Part shown: one piece after another, positions 43,801 to 55,152 of the stretch
How positions within the stretch are numbered: position 1 is the stretch's first letter
How the letters are laid out: every line of letters begins with the position of its first letter
NCBI GenBank assembly: GCA_002118135.1
Contig: BDIU01000089.1
Coordinates: 372,001 to 436,000 of the forward strand
Source of the DNA: Trebouxia sp. TZW2008
Lineage: Eukaryota; Chlorophyta; Trebouxiophyceae; Trebouxiales; Trebouxiaceae
Direction: 5' to 3'
DNA: 64,000 bases
Notes under the pieces: generated by a model
Databases searched by the model: none
Seen by the model: the letters and a program-made list of their open reading frames with translations, nothing else
What the model was told of the DNA's origin: nothing
Program-made: the position numbers and the translations under genes

Positions 43801-46800
43801 AGACTTAAAGGGATCCTTGGCCAGGTTTCATGACTTGGTGGCGCTAATAAATGCAGTGAGTATGACAGGTTTCAAAGAGGCAACCAAGCAGTGCTCAGGC
43901 AGACAATCGCAAAGGGTGCTCAACCAGGCTTTGCGCCTTGGTAGCACTCGCCAATACGCTGAAACCACATCCACAAGGTCATGTTTAGCAGCAGTGGCGG
44001 TGTTGTCCATGCACAAAGCCTGGCTGAGCAAGCCATGCAACAAGCTGCTCAAGCACAACTAGTGTCACCTTGAAGTCAGCAGTGCTTGCTTCACAGATCT
44101 TGGCAAGGCGTGTTCAGTGTTTGCTAGGCGACATAGAAAGCAGTAGCAATGCTTCAATGCTGACCCAGACAGCAAGGCTGGAGCGCAATTGTGCGGATGG
44201 TATTGAGCAGCCCAGCACATGGCTTTTTCAAGTGTTTCTCAAGGGCTGGAATAGGGGAATTTGCCAGACAGTACAGGCGGGTGATTGAAGCTCAAGTTTT
44301 CACGAATACTTTGAACTGCAAGATTTCAGCAGCTGTGACGTCAAGACAATCGAAGTCAGGCGTGCCTGTTCCAACAGCTTGTGTCAGGCATGCTGCTGTG
44401 AGTTATCTGCGTGCTGAGCATTGCTTGAAGGCCATCACTGCACGACATCATCTCTTGAGGAGGGGCTAAGCCTGGCAGCACTCCTCAATAGGCATTGTGA
44501 TGCAGTACTGGCTGACATGCATACCATTGAAGCCTTGGACTTACGATGCGCTGGAGAACAGTAGCGCACTGTCTAGGCCCGCAAATTCAGTCACATCTGG
44601 CAACCGATGCATAGATTCTGATGAACAAGACACAACATGATGCCACTGACATGATTGAGGTCACCAGGGCACGTCAATCAACGACCCGCTTTGAACCCCG
44701 GCGCAGATGTGCGGTCCAAGCATTACAACATGCTAAGAAGACTCTGCAGCAGCAAAAAAACTGCCAACGCAGATGTAGTCTTTTGTGTGGCCCACTGGCT
44801 GCATATCCACAGGCGTCTGTGCTTTTGACGTTGGTTTGTTCCCAGCATGTCAAGAAGCTCAGCTCACACTGCACAAAGGCAGTCATGTGCCACTTTGCAC
44901 TCTGTATGGGCACCTATCAGTTGCAGGCTGATCTGGCCTCTGGTGAATGAGGCAATGTTGATGTACACATTGCAGGCATTCCTCTGAGTCCAAGGGTGTT
45001 TCACTAGGCGCAGATCTGATAACAAGAGCACTGCATTTGCTGCATGTTTTGCATTGAGAGCTTGCAGATTGAGAGCAAGGGCGTATTGTGTGACTTTCTA
45101 GCAGCAATGATTGTCAAGTTTGCCTGTGCTCAAGAACCAATGCTCAGGTTTCTGAAGACACAAGGATTACATGCATAGCATCTCTGGGCAGCAACCATGG
45201 TCACGGACATGATGTACAGACGATCCTTGCATCATCAGACAACCTGACTGACGTCCTCTTGAGCTCGCATGCATGCTTGGTGTGATATGACAAAGGACGC
45301 TGATTTGTGGCGACCAGTCACTTGCAGACTGCAGCAGCTATCTGGGCTGAAACAGAATGACTGTGCAGGTCAAAGTCTGCTCCTAGTGTCTGACTGACAG
45401 TATGCGAGAACAACAATGCATGTGGCATGTCTAAGGGTCACTGATATAAGCAGTGCCCACGCACAACAGCATGACAGGTCACTGTGTTGGCAGCTTGCCA
45501 TTGCAGCTGCAGACAAGTAGTCTAATGACTTGATGCAACAGTGCGTATGCATGACACTACATTGATGCAACAGTGCGTATGCATGACACTACATTGATGC
45601 AACAGTGCGTATGCATGACACTAGATTGATGCAACAGTGCGTATGCATGACACTACAGTGATGCAGCAGTGCGTATGCATGACACTACATTGATGCAGCA
45701 GTGCGTATGCATGACACTACATTGATGCAGCAGTGCATATGCTTGAGACTACATTGATGCAGCAGTGCGTATACATGACACTACATGGCAGCTGGCCATG
45801 TCCTTTTCTGTTGAATGTCTGCTTAATGGCAGCAGTTATATGTCATGACAGTGTGATGACTCACCTCTATCAACAACTTTGTCACTGTAGATCGGAGTGT
45901 ACTATGGTAAGATGTGAGTAGCAGTGCATATGCATGACAGTATGATGCGTCACCTCTATCGGCAGCTGGCCATTGCCCTCTTTGTTGATGTAGCGCTTGA
46001 TGGCAGCAGCTAACACCCAGTAGTTGTCTGAGGCTTGGGTCACGTTTGTAGCTTCATCTTCTAAAATGGCTCTGACCTCTGAAGCTGCAAGTACAAGCCA
46101 AGCATCATTGATACTGCACGCCCTAAGTCTGTCATTTGCAAGGAGGCTACTGATTTTGAATACTCTCAACCAAGCAGTGCTTGCACTCGGCTGAGTTGAT
46201 GATGAGCTGCTGACATTAGTACTGCCTGCAATGCCAAGTAGAGCAGCTCCTGCTGCGAACATTACAAGCACAATACAGAGTCTGGCAGCTTTCAATCAAC
46301 TCAGCCATCTGCACTCACGATCCTGGGTACAGGGCTATAACCATATGCACACATTGCAACATGGCGTACTGCAAACAGTTGCAACAGCTTGCTGTACTTG
46401 CTGCTGATTGTGACAGTGCATGTGCCATGAGTCAGGCAACTGTGATGACATGCCACAAAGCAGCTTGCAGGTACGGCAACATTGTGCCAAGCGATGCACT
46501 GGTGCGTATTGCATGACTTCAATACACTCTATAGCCATGAGAGCACAAGGACAGATCGTGAAGACCCAAACACACTCAAAGATTGAAGCATAGTGTGAAA
46601 ACTTACAGATTTGGGGTGGCGCCCAAACCTTGGACGCATTGCTCAAGGCTTCACTGAAGTTTTCCTCCTGCATGCACACTTTTATCCATGTAGGCTGCTG
46701 TGGGCAGAGCTCTCTTGAGGTATTTTGTTGCCTTTATGCATGCAGGTCAGCAGCCGGAAATTCTCCGGAATATGGACGCATGCTGCAAAAAGACACTGGC

Positions 46801-48781
46801 ACCTCAGAAAGGTGTGTGCACAACATGCATGACTGATGACTGTCCACAGATGTCTGTACCACAATACCAAATGAATGGCAATGTGCTCTGGGGACTAACT
46901 GTTGCTGTTGATGCAGTACGTTTGGGTGCACTAGGTGTCTGGTGCAAGTCAATTTGCTTTGCTAAGCAACACTCGAATATGTTCCAAGTGCTCAAGAAGG
47001 CAGGTACCGCAACAATACATCAGTACAACACTGTGGCTGAGTGCAATCTACAAAAGCATGTGCTTGAGGATAGGGACAAAAGGTGGTATGGCACTGTTTG
47101 ACAGCTGACCTCAAGAGGCACACCATCAATTTGCCGCTGCCACGACTTGATGATGTCTTTGAAGGCAGATCTGTGTGCAGACGTGGAAGGAAGCTTGCCG
47201 CTGTGTTGTTTCTGCCACTCATGAGCTGCTTTGATGAGCAGAATAGCTGCAGGCACAACACAGTGTCTTCAAGATCTTATCACAGGTGGAGATTTGGGCA
47301 CGCTGGTGCTTAGACATCAAGTATGCCAGCATGCTGTCACAGGGATTTTGGGTAATGCACAGAGCATTGAATTGCAAAGGGGTTGTCAGTGCAGTTGTCT
47401 TGTCTGGGGTGGTATGCCGTTGCTCACCGTATATTAGGTGTTTATGGGTAGTATCATCAGCTGGGGCAAAGTCGCTCAAGACAGCTGGTTTGCAACATGG
47501 GAATGCTGGTGCAGTCGTCATACATTACAGCACATCTCTTGTCATGTTCCTCTGCATGTCAAGGTGGAGATGCTCACCGTAGGGGTATGTGTGTGTGGGT
47601 AATGTCATCGGCTGAGGCAAGGTTCATTGTTGAATAGGGTTGGCTAGTGCGCTTGTCGTAACTCATAGCAAATCTCTTATGATCTTATTCTATGCCGTGT
47701 GTTGGAGCGTTGCTCACCGTATGGTATGTGCTTATGGGTAATGTCATCAGCTGAGGCTAGGTCAATTGAGTCAGCAAACCGCTGCAACTCTGGCCAGGGC
47801 TGATGAAAACGCAGGTCCTCAACTGTGTTGTCTGGCTTTGACTCAATGACTCTATGCTCATGCAGACTGGCCTGCACAGCTCGCATGAAGCAAGTTCACT
47901 GTGAAAGTCACATGTCAGGTTCAGTGCATCCAGCAGTCAAGACAGAGGCCAACATCATGGTTGCTTGATGGCGCAGGGAGTTTAACAACTGAAGCAAAGG
48001 AAGATGTAAAGGCTCTTGTCAAATGTGCGGTGTAGGATTCAAATAAATGAGGGACAGGTAGTGTTGATTGCTGTTGTAAAGTATCAAGTGCATCAAATCA
48101 AAGCTTGTCAACAGGGAAGTGTGGGGAGTCGAACAAACGAGGGAAAAGTAGAGTTGATTGCTGATGTGAAGTATCGAGTGCATCAAGTCAAAGGGTAGAA
48201 GCAAAGACAGGCTCACTCTGAGATACCCAACAAGTCCATACGACCGGGCCAATAGCAGCTTGACACCAAACTGCCGACAGACATTGTCCAGGTTTATGCT
48301 CAAAGCTTCTCCTAGCTGCAGGAAGTATAAGTTGCTGATGGAAAGGTTGCCTGATCTGCAACGCTGCAAGCGCAATTGTTGCAGCACCTGCCTGTGTGGC
48401 TATCACCAGGTCAAAGCTTTTGAAGAATGAGGGCTGGTTTTCGATAAGTTCTTGCGGGTTTTCCTGTACATAGCTGCCTGTCACAGCTTCGTTGAGCTCC
48501 TTGAGCAGCTCTGTGACGTGTTGCGCCCGGCTCTGCCCCAAATGCGTGCTTTCGAGAAAGAAGTTGTTGCCTAGGTCTGATGCTTCCACTGTGGCTGGGT
48601 CAACAACCGTAAACGAAGCGATGCCGCCAAGGACTAGATTCTTCAGCGTCTCTGATCCCGTCGGCGAACAATGAAGCAAGCATATTCGTGTGCTCTCCAG
48701 TGCCTGCTGACCGTGCGCCCCCCATATACGAAGCTGACGATCATATTTCTTCGACTTATCGGGCTGAGCGGGATGATCCAT
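40856..48781 (-). CDS. NAE1: NEDD8-activating enzyme E1 regulatory subunit (NAE1/AXR1), 9 exons
   Basis: Exons (minus strand): 48781-48388, 48311-48217, 47871-47718, 47246-47110, 46667-46607, 46084-45954, 43047-42854, 42365-42192, 41120-40856; about 534 residues, close to plant AXR1 at about 540. The protein is the non-catalytic half of the heterodimer (with ECR1/UBA3) that activates NEDD8/RUB for cullin modification. Hallmarks: [10 protein letters not shown] near the N-terminus, [28 protein letters not shown]-type motif ([10 protein letters not shown]), HKHIPY, and the C-terminal CRFGASELH...[19 protein letters not shown]. As expected, it has no catalytic cysteine domain. The ATG chosen starts [16 protein letters not shown]; an ATG 19 codons upstream is in frame and also possible. 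Introns 3, 6, 7 and 8 hold exon-edge copies, a minisatellite and a dispersed element. Confidence 0.95.
41590..41680 (+). repeat. Dispersed ~85 bp structured element, copy D
   Basis: Plus strand: GAGAGCAGCAATCCCGAG, CTGCCTCTATGGAACAAGG, CTCCCGCTATGACGCCTAGCG, GCATAGACTT and a T-rich end. It lies in intron 8 of NAE1. Confidence 0.7.
42450..42625 (-). pseudogene. Full-length pseudo-copy of NAE1 exon 8
   Basis: The whole of exon 8 (42365-42192) is duplicated about 240 bp upstream. It has the same acceptor (TGCAGAG), [20 protein letters not shown] at the start and the donor (CCAGTAAGTC) at the end. The copy has an in-frame TAA where exon 8 reads SLYILLRAA, so splicing it in would truncate the protein. 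It is the only case here where both splice edges of an exon of this size are retained. Confidence 0.9.
43130..43500 (-). repeat. Three tandem copies of NAE1 exon 7 acceptor edge
   Basis: Exon 7 (43047-42854) begins [20 protein letters not shown]. Upstream copies lie at about 43130-43195 ([13 protein letters not shown]), 43235-43330 ([20 protein letters not shown]) and 43440-43495 ([17 protein letters not shown]). The middle one is the best preserved, with the acceptor and about 30 codons still open. A further scrap lies near 43385-43410. Confidence 0.88.
45531..45786. repeat. 32 bp minisatellite, eight units
   Basis: Unit: GTGCGTATGCATGACACTAC then ATTGATGCAACA, repeated eight times with few changes (CAACAG drifts to CAGCAG along the array). 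The same words occur once next to the exon 6 donor of NAE1 (GCAGTGCATATGCATGACAG at 45920-45940). The array is followed at 45783-45840 by a decayed copy of the exon 6 end, so it seems to be an expanded exon-flank duplication. Confidence 0.92.
47425..47645 (-). repeat. Two decayed copies of NAE1 exon 3 donor end
   Basis: Exon 3 (47871-47718) ends [15 protein letters not shown]. Copies lie in intron 3 at about 47573-47640 ([13 protein letters not shown]) and 47425-47490 ([15 protein letters not shown]), each followed by CTCACC-type donor sequence on the plus strand. The spacing is about 140 bp. Confidence 0.85.
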
Positions 48782-48983
48782 GCGATAGATGCCGTACCGA
48801 GATCGCTTGACGCTATTGCGATTGAAGTCTCCCTTCACAGTCGGCTAGGGAGTCGATAGCGCAGCGCAATACTGATTGACCGAAACCACAGATCAGCCAG
48901 AGGGAGTCCTGTTGCGGTCACACCCACACGGCAAAGATCGGCGATGCGGCGCTGCAATGCAACCTAATTGATCCGCTCGACAC
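48782..48983. promoter_or_regulatory. Putative short bidirectional promoter, NAE1 / coiled-coil gene
   Basis: The NAE1 start codon and the first ATG of the next gene are about 200 bp apart and divergent. The interval is GC-rich relative to the introns and contains no other supported coding frame. Assignment is by position only. Confidence 0.45.
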
Positions 48984-51900
48984 GATGTTGCGGACATTGA
49001 CGTTGCAAACTGCATGTGCAAGCTCCAGTGCTGTGTCGTGAACGCAGTTGACTTGAGGGCTGTTTGCAGAGCTTCAGAGGCCAGAGGGCGGTCTTGCGAC
49101 AGTCAAGGGCCCTGCCCCAAGTCAAACTTCTGCCTGCAACTGCTGTGCCAGACTTTGGCGATCGCGATGCGCTGTTGACCATCTGTGACCTGAATGCTGT
49201 GCAAAAGCACGCCTGCTCCATGGCTGCACATCCTGAACATGACGTGCGCGATGGCTTGCTCTCGCTGGTCGAGACATATGAGTATGAGTGTTTGCTGAGT
49301 GAAAGAGCTGCTGGGACAGAAGCGAGCACACGAAACACAAGGCCTCCGCCTTTGCCTCAAGTGGTGTGTTCGACTTCCCTGCTACAACACAGGTCTTTAC
49401 TGCAGTAAGCTTACCCGTGTGTTTGCGCAGTCAGTCAACTTTGCCTCAGCCCCAGCAGCTCCTTCCGATGGAGATGCAACTCCTGTCTTGGACTCAAGTG
49501 AGCAGCCAGCTACACAAGCAAACGACCAACCAACGCTGGACGCTCTTTACTCAGCCACACATGCTGTTTCCAAGCTTTCCAAGACCTCGTCACTCAAAAT
49601 TCTGGATTTGATTCGGGACTTGCCAATCAGGGCTGAGGGCCCTTCCTTGAACGGTATAGCAGCTTTGAGCCACAAGGCCTGGAAGTGGTCCAGTGTTTGT
49701 CTGTGCTGCAACAGCAGGACAGCACAGTCATGCTGGCCATTGCCATTGTGCTACCTTTGTCTCAGTGATACAGCTGCATGAAGGGCTTGAGCTCACCTCG
49801 AATGAGCAGATGTTGAACAAGCAGATGTAGAGCTGTTGTAGGCCTGCAGCCTGCACAATTTGTCTGCAGGCGTGGACTTTTGGAATGCTCTTGAGCAGCC
49901 ATACAATGAATACAACCGCCTCAGGGCCAGGAGGCTGGGCAGGCCGCCTAGTGGTAAAGGGTTGCTGGTGCGAGCCACGACATGGTTCGATGAGGTTGCT
50001 GCGCCGCGCATGCACTACATGTACACTACACAGAAAGATGCTGTCAAGGGACATGACCAAGACCTAGAGCAGCAAGTACAGGAACTGACAAGAGCCCTGA
50101 TAGAGGTGGGTTGTGTGTAAACACTAGAACAAATTAGGCTGTCATGGGCTGTATAGGCTATTTACAACACATGCACTGGCAGCACATTTAAAGCTGCCCG
50201 CATTGCCCATGTCTGGTGCTATACTCCTTTAGCATTGTTTATGGTGCTAGCATTGCATCAGTTGTGAAGTGAGCGTCATGTGGCATAGCTTTCACAGCTT
50301 GCTATAGCCATTGCCCTGGGCATCTGCAACTGGTTCTAGTATAACATACAAAGTTTCTGTGGCATCAAACTCCTCTTCTTTGAATGTCCATGAATGTGAG
50401 GAGGTCTATGTGTTTGTATCTGAGACAATGCTGTCTTCATACAAATTTTGGTGTCATGCTGACTGTAGCACTCTCAACATCTGCCAAACATCATGTGCCA
50501 AGGTGTAATGTGTATGGTCACAGGACATGCAATCAATGCTGTCAGTGGGTACAGACATCCCAGTCAGATTAGTCATGGACCGTATCAACCTATACATTGG
50601 AGAAGTCATTCCCATGATCAGCAAATACAGAGCACAGGTGCTTCATGTGCAAACACAGCATGCTGATGGCCTTGAGGACTTTGTCAAGGCTGTGTTTGTG
50701 CATGGCGTGGAGGACGCCATTGCAGCTCGTGATGCCTGGCATCTTGAGAAGGTGAGTCCTGCCCATGCTTTGCTCTGCTGAGCTATGACAACAGGTGATA
50801 CAGCACATGTGCTTCACACTATTGAGCAGAGCTGCGCTAAGTCCTGCCCACTTCCAGCGCTTGCAGACGACCACCTTTGACAGCACAGACGCCACAGCCT
50901 GAGCAATAGCAGCAGTCACAGATGCCAACAATGTGTACTACAATGCTGTCCATGAGCAATGAGCTTGGCATTGGTTCATGTATGTAGATAATGTTTTGCC
51001 CAGCTCATCAAATACCCTGCAACATCTCACATTCAGCATCTCCTGCTGTTGATTGCAGATGAAGGCACTGCAAATGCAGCATAATCAGGTAATGCGCAAC
51101 CAGCGCAGCAGCCAAATTGTTGAGCTACGCCGTGCCCTGCACAACCAGTCAGTTGACCTCAGCAGGCAGCGACACACTGATGCAGAGTGGCTTGCCAGGG
51201 GGCAAGTTGTGGTTGCCAGGGACCGTGCTCTGTCAGAACTTCAAGCACTGCAGACAGCCCACGCTGAGCTTGAATCAAAGGTGACAACTTTCTGGCAATT
51301 ATTGCCACAGGTGCAGGCTTGCAGTCGCTTTTACCAAAGCACGTCACGCATGCTACTTTCGGCATGGTCTGATGTACGGCTAAGCATGTGCATGCATCTG
51401 GGCCTTGCTTGACACTAATTGCAAGCAGTGCTGTATAGAATGCAGTGCCTGCATGCAGCCTCATGCTCAAGCACTCAACACGCTGAGGCATTATATGTTC
51501 AATGAGTATGAGCATATTACATGTTCCAGCAAAGGCGCCAGGTACATGCGGCACAAGTCTTGTCTTGCCCGGTAGGCTTGCTTTGAGCAAAACTGCTCTT
51601 ATTGTAGTCCAGCATGGAGACTCAACAAAGCCTGCGGCTGTTGCAGTGCGCAGCTCAAGCAGACACACTGGACATACTTATGCCAGAGCTAGAGGAGCTC
51701 AGGAGAGAGGTGGACCGCCTTCAAGGGGTTGAAGCCCAGTATGCAAACACCAAAAGAGACTTAGATGCAGCCAAGGCCAGCCTTGCAGAGAGCACTCAGG
51801 CCCTTGTTGATTGGCAGGCTGCAGACAAGCAGCACAAGGAGTTGTTTGGCCCGCTTGCTAGCCTAGATCCAGACGCCATGGCATCCAACTTAGATGATAC

Positions 51901-52483
51901 GCTTGCAGAGCTCAAGCTGATACGCGTGAGGCAAGAGCAGGTGCTGGAACAACAGGAGAAGATCAGGCTGAATGCTGAGAAAGCTCAGCTGCAGAAGGAA
52001 ATGCAAGAGCAGAAGATTAAGGCCAGGCAGAAGGCAAACGCTGAAAAAGCCATCCAGAAGTACTCAGCCAATGCAGACAGCGCCGTCAGGGACTCAAAAA
52101 CACCCAGCCCTGTCAGCAATGCAGTGAAAAGTCCAACACCTCCTGTTGAAGCGACGTCTCGTTCTGCAGCTGTCAAGGGGTCAAATGAAAAGGCGTCAAA
52201 GGACCAGGGGTCAAACGACAAGGGCAATGCAGAGCCTGACATTGCGACTGAGGATTTCTTTGCAAATGCCGGAGCACAGGCCAGTGTTGTACGCCCCAAT
52301 CTACGGCGCAGCACTGTTCGTACTGCTACGCAAAGTCCTGTGCTCGTGGATCACATGCCCAAGACCCCAGGTCAACAACTAGCGTCAGCTGCAGGGCAAG
52401 GCATGAGGCCCCCCCATCCTGTGGCATCCCCTGCCAAGCTTCAAAGTGCCTTGCAAAAGACTTTGGCGCAGCTTGCAAACTGA
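48984..52483 (+). CDS. Coiled-coil protein of unknown function, at least 6 exons
   Basis: Supported exons: about 49070-49360, 49431-49653, 49870-50105, 50524-50751, 51059-51280 and 51647-52483 (or from 51608); the junctions from 49431 onward keep frame. The N-terminal part is non-coiled (VPDFGDRDALLTICDLNAV, then YEYECLLSER). The middle has a conserved-looking segment (VDFWNALEQPYNEYNRLRAR, TTWFDEVAAPRMHYMY) followed by long coiled coils (EELRREVDRLQ, LELKLIRVRQEQVLEQQEK-like heptads) and a disordered Ser/Lys/Pro-rich tail ending LQKTLAQLAN. The 5' end is uncertain. An ATG at 48984 gives a basic, Ser/Ala-rich leader that would need a very short (38 bp) intron to join the frame at 49070; an in-frame ATG at 49220 is the other option. 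I do not recognise the family. Confidence 0.62.
51507..51605 (+). repeat. Dispersed ~100 bp element (second family), copy
   Basis: ATTACATGTTCCAGCA, then CAGGTACATGCGGCACAAG, TCTTGTCTTGCCCGGTAGG and CTTGCTTTGAGC. It ends just before the acceptor of the last coiled-coil exon. Confidence 0.7.
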
Positions 52484-53137
52484 TAGGGCTCTGCTGTAAT
52501 GTGATCATTGTGGCTTCAGTACTTAATGTGCTATGCATGTCTGTCTCCTTGGAGCATGACTTACACACTGTGCTGGCAGACTTGAATGCAGCTTTGTCAG
52601 ACAAGCAGATACCGCCAGGTACCTATTTGCGCTCTGCCATCCGTGTGCTGGCAGGGGTCCTGTCATCCCTGCTCTTGCATAATTCCTGTGTCTGATCTTT
52701 CTGGTCACAGAGGGCTGGCTTCACAGGCAAGAAACGGCTACCAGTGCGTTGATGTGCAATGAGCTACCTGTGCATTGATGTACAATGAGCTACCAGTGCA
52801 TTGATGTACAATGAGCTACCTCTGCACACCACAGGCTGTATGCCGGATGACTTTTGCACATCAGAATCAGACAATTGCCCATGCCACCATGCTGAGACAA
52901 AATCCTCTTCGTAATTGAAAAACAAGTACCATTTTGGTCTTGACGCTTTGCAAGCAAGATTATTCTAGCAGTCTAGATGGGAAGTAAAGTCACCTACTGA
53001 CTTGCAACTGCGGCAACGACAGGCGCTGCACTTTTCACTCCATTGAATTGAAGCTCACTCACAAGTCAGCAACTTTTGAGGGTAAGATCAGGCAGTGCAG
53101 ATCCAGGCCCATAAGTGCTGATTGCGGTTGATTACTC
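52484..53137. other. Convergent 3' flanks, with a 26 bp triplicate
   Basis: The coiled-coil gene and the methyltransferase end towards each other here. A 26 bp unit (ACCAGTGCATTGATGTACAA then TGAGCT) is repeated three times at about 52740-52820. No coding frame is supported. Confidence 0.6.
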
Positions 53138-54865
53138 TCATGATGTCAGCTGTCCTTGCTTTGATTCATCGATTTTCTGTGGCGGATGCGCTGTGATCAT
53201 GTATGTTGTCCCAAAGTGCCACCTGGAACAAGACTGGACCTCCAGACCGGCCTGCATCAGGGCACAAGCATCACATTGCCAGCACTCACGCTAGATCCAG
53301 ACCATGCGCCAGATGTCAATGAAAGCACAGGTTATGCACTTGACAGACAAGCAGTCAGAGCAGGCTGTACAACGCTTTCCAGGAGCAAAATGAGAAGGCT
53401 TCATGCAATTCCTACCTCATTCACAAGCTGCAGGATGTCTCTGTTCCACCAACAACCCCACTTGGCAAAGTGCCCTTGTGCCCCTTGGTCAAGACTGCTG
53501 TTGAGGAAGTCCCATGAAGCCTTCCCGTGCTCCAGCAAGATCAGCTTGCCCTCAGGCTTGCACACTGCGGCCATTTGCTGCAGGGTCACCACAAGCATAT
53601 TGATACACAGCCAGCAACAGACGGTAACACAGCAATTGCAGCCATAGTGCAATACTACTTTTGCGCATACATGATGAGCCCAAGCAATGCATTTTTGATG
53701 CATGGGCTTCATACGGCCAGGGTATGCAGAATGCTGTCAATGTGGATTAGTCCTGACGCTAAGGCCTCTTACACCACATGCTGTGAACACTGGTCACAGA
53801 GCTGCCGAGGTGCGCACCAAGAGGTTTTGTCACAACATTGCATGCCGATACGTTTCTCGATGCAATCGTGCATGCAGTTACTGACAAGTGTGCATCAGCT
53901 GATGCAATGAAGGACAAGCCATGACCTCACATTGCATGCAGGTACATATCTCGATGCAAGAATGCATGCAGATACAAAGAGGTGTGCATCAGCTCATGCA
54001 ATGAAGGGCAAGCCATGCACTCACCTGCAAAGCAGCTCTGGGGTCAGCATGAGAGCACAGCCCAAACGTGTCAACAACTGTGTCAAATTGGGCTGGTCTG
54101 AATGTCTGAAGCTTCTGCTGGGCAGCAGATTGGCTGCCCTCAATATCAGAAATGTCTTGACCTGGAATCCCAGAGCTAGGTTCTGACAGCAGGTTCTGGG
54201 CATCTGCTAAGCAGAACTTAGCTTGAAGCTGGGGACTTTGCTTCTCATGCTTCTGAGCGGCATGCCACAGCATGTCCCTGCTGGTGTCAGTCATGACAAC
54301 TGTAGTAGCATGCTGGGGTTGATAGTAAGAGACGTTCCTGCCAGTGCCAGCTGAAACCTCCAGGACGTCCCCCTGCATCATACCAATTTTGGATGACACA
54401 ATACTGCCATTTCACGACTACATCCTCCGTAAGAGCATGGGCAGGAATGAAAATTGAAGCTGGACAGTCAAATTTAAAAAGGACACATGCAAAAGAAAGG
54501 CACGTTTGGGGGAAGTCCTGTTAAAGGGGACTGCCCCCACAATCACAGAAAGCTGAAGGAGCTGTTGCAAAATGCCCAACTTGAAACATGCCGGAAGTGT
54601 ATAAAAGACAAATTAGAGGCAAGGCGACCTTGGCTTGCCTCATGAGCCATCGTCTCAGAAGCGTGATGCCCATAAGCGTTTCATCCCAGCCAATTTGCTT
54701 GTCGTATGTGTCAGCCAGGGCGTTGAAGGCCTGCTCGTCTTGAGACTTAGTTTCATGCTGGCAAACATGCTGACTTTGGCTCTTTCTGAGCCTGCGGTAT
54801 GTGACCGCTGTCACTCCAACGTACACCGCAACTCCGCCCAGCACGTATCGAGTATTTATGCGCAT
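53138..54865 (-). CDS. OMS1-like membrane-anchored methyltransferase, 4 exons
   Basis: Exons (minus strand): 54865-54629, 54372-54025, 53577-53416, 53251-53138; 286 residues with every junction in frame. The protein is a class I SAM-dependent methyltransferase. Motif I is EVSAGTGRNVSYY at about residues 84-96; an acidic motif II region follows (VVMTDTSRDML); motif IV is FDTVVDTFGLCS; and the later region reads MAAVCKPEGKLILLEHGKAS and AKWGCWWNRDI, a pattern shared with yeast OMS1 and related membrane-bound methyltransferases. A hydrophobic N-terminal stretch (VLGGVAVYVGVTAVTY) followed by RRLRK fits a membrane anchor, possibly mitochondrial. The frame is open upstream of the chosen ATG, so a longer N-terminus starting as far as 55036 is possible. 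The substrate is unknown. Confidence 0.85.
53885..54024 (-). repeat. 94 bp direct repeat at methyltransferase exon 2 donor
   Basis: The sequence just inside intron 2 (plus strand GTGTGCATCAGCTCATGCAA, TGAAGGGCAAGCCATGCACTCAC, ending at the donor) is repeated 94 bp further on with a few changes (GTGTGCATCAGCTGATGCAA, ending CCTCAC). The GATACNNNTCTCGATGCAA block between them is also duplicated. Confidence 0.8.
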
Positions 54866-55152
54866 GTTGATTACACAGCTTGTCCTGATCAGTCTTGACA
54901 GTATGAACTGTGGTGGCGGAGCGTCTGGCTCAGAGTGTCTAGCTTGGCCGTTGAGGCCGCCATGATGAGTCTGTTGCTGGCAATCTTGGTGGCAAACCCG
55001 CTTGCAATCGAGACATGCACGCACTGCAGACTGCATGCTTGCGTGCTGCGCCTGCTTTGACGCAGCCCGAGCCTGGCTGAGCGCAGCACGATCACAGTAT
55101 GCATAGGCTGTCCGCTGTTCCGATCGATGCGGTCCAAGGGCTCTCTAACACT
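54866..55152. promoter_or_regulatory. Putative bidirectional promoter, methyltransferase / GBP
   Basis: Start codons of the two divergent genes lie 287 bp apart. The right half is rich in CG dinucleotides. Upstream in-frame ATGs exist for both genes, so the true non-coding interval could be shorter. Assignment is by position. Confidence 0.5.

Noticed and set aside
45531..45786. CRISPR-like array of 32 bp units
   Set aside because: Units are contiguous with no spacers and the setting is a eukaryotic intron; it is a minisatellite.
50860..50910. Possible exon of the 49-52 kb coiled-coil gene after a TTCCAG acceptor
   Set aside because: It meets a stop after 14 codons; the phase-0 exon at 51059 continues the coil.
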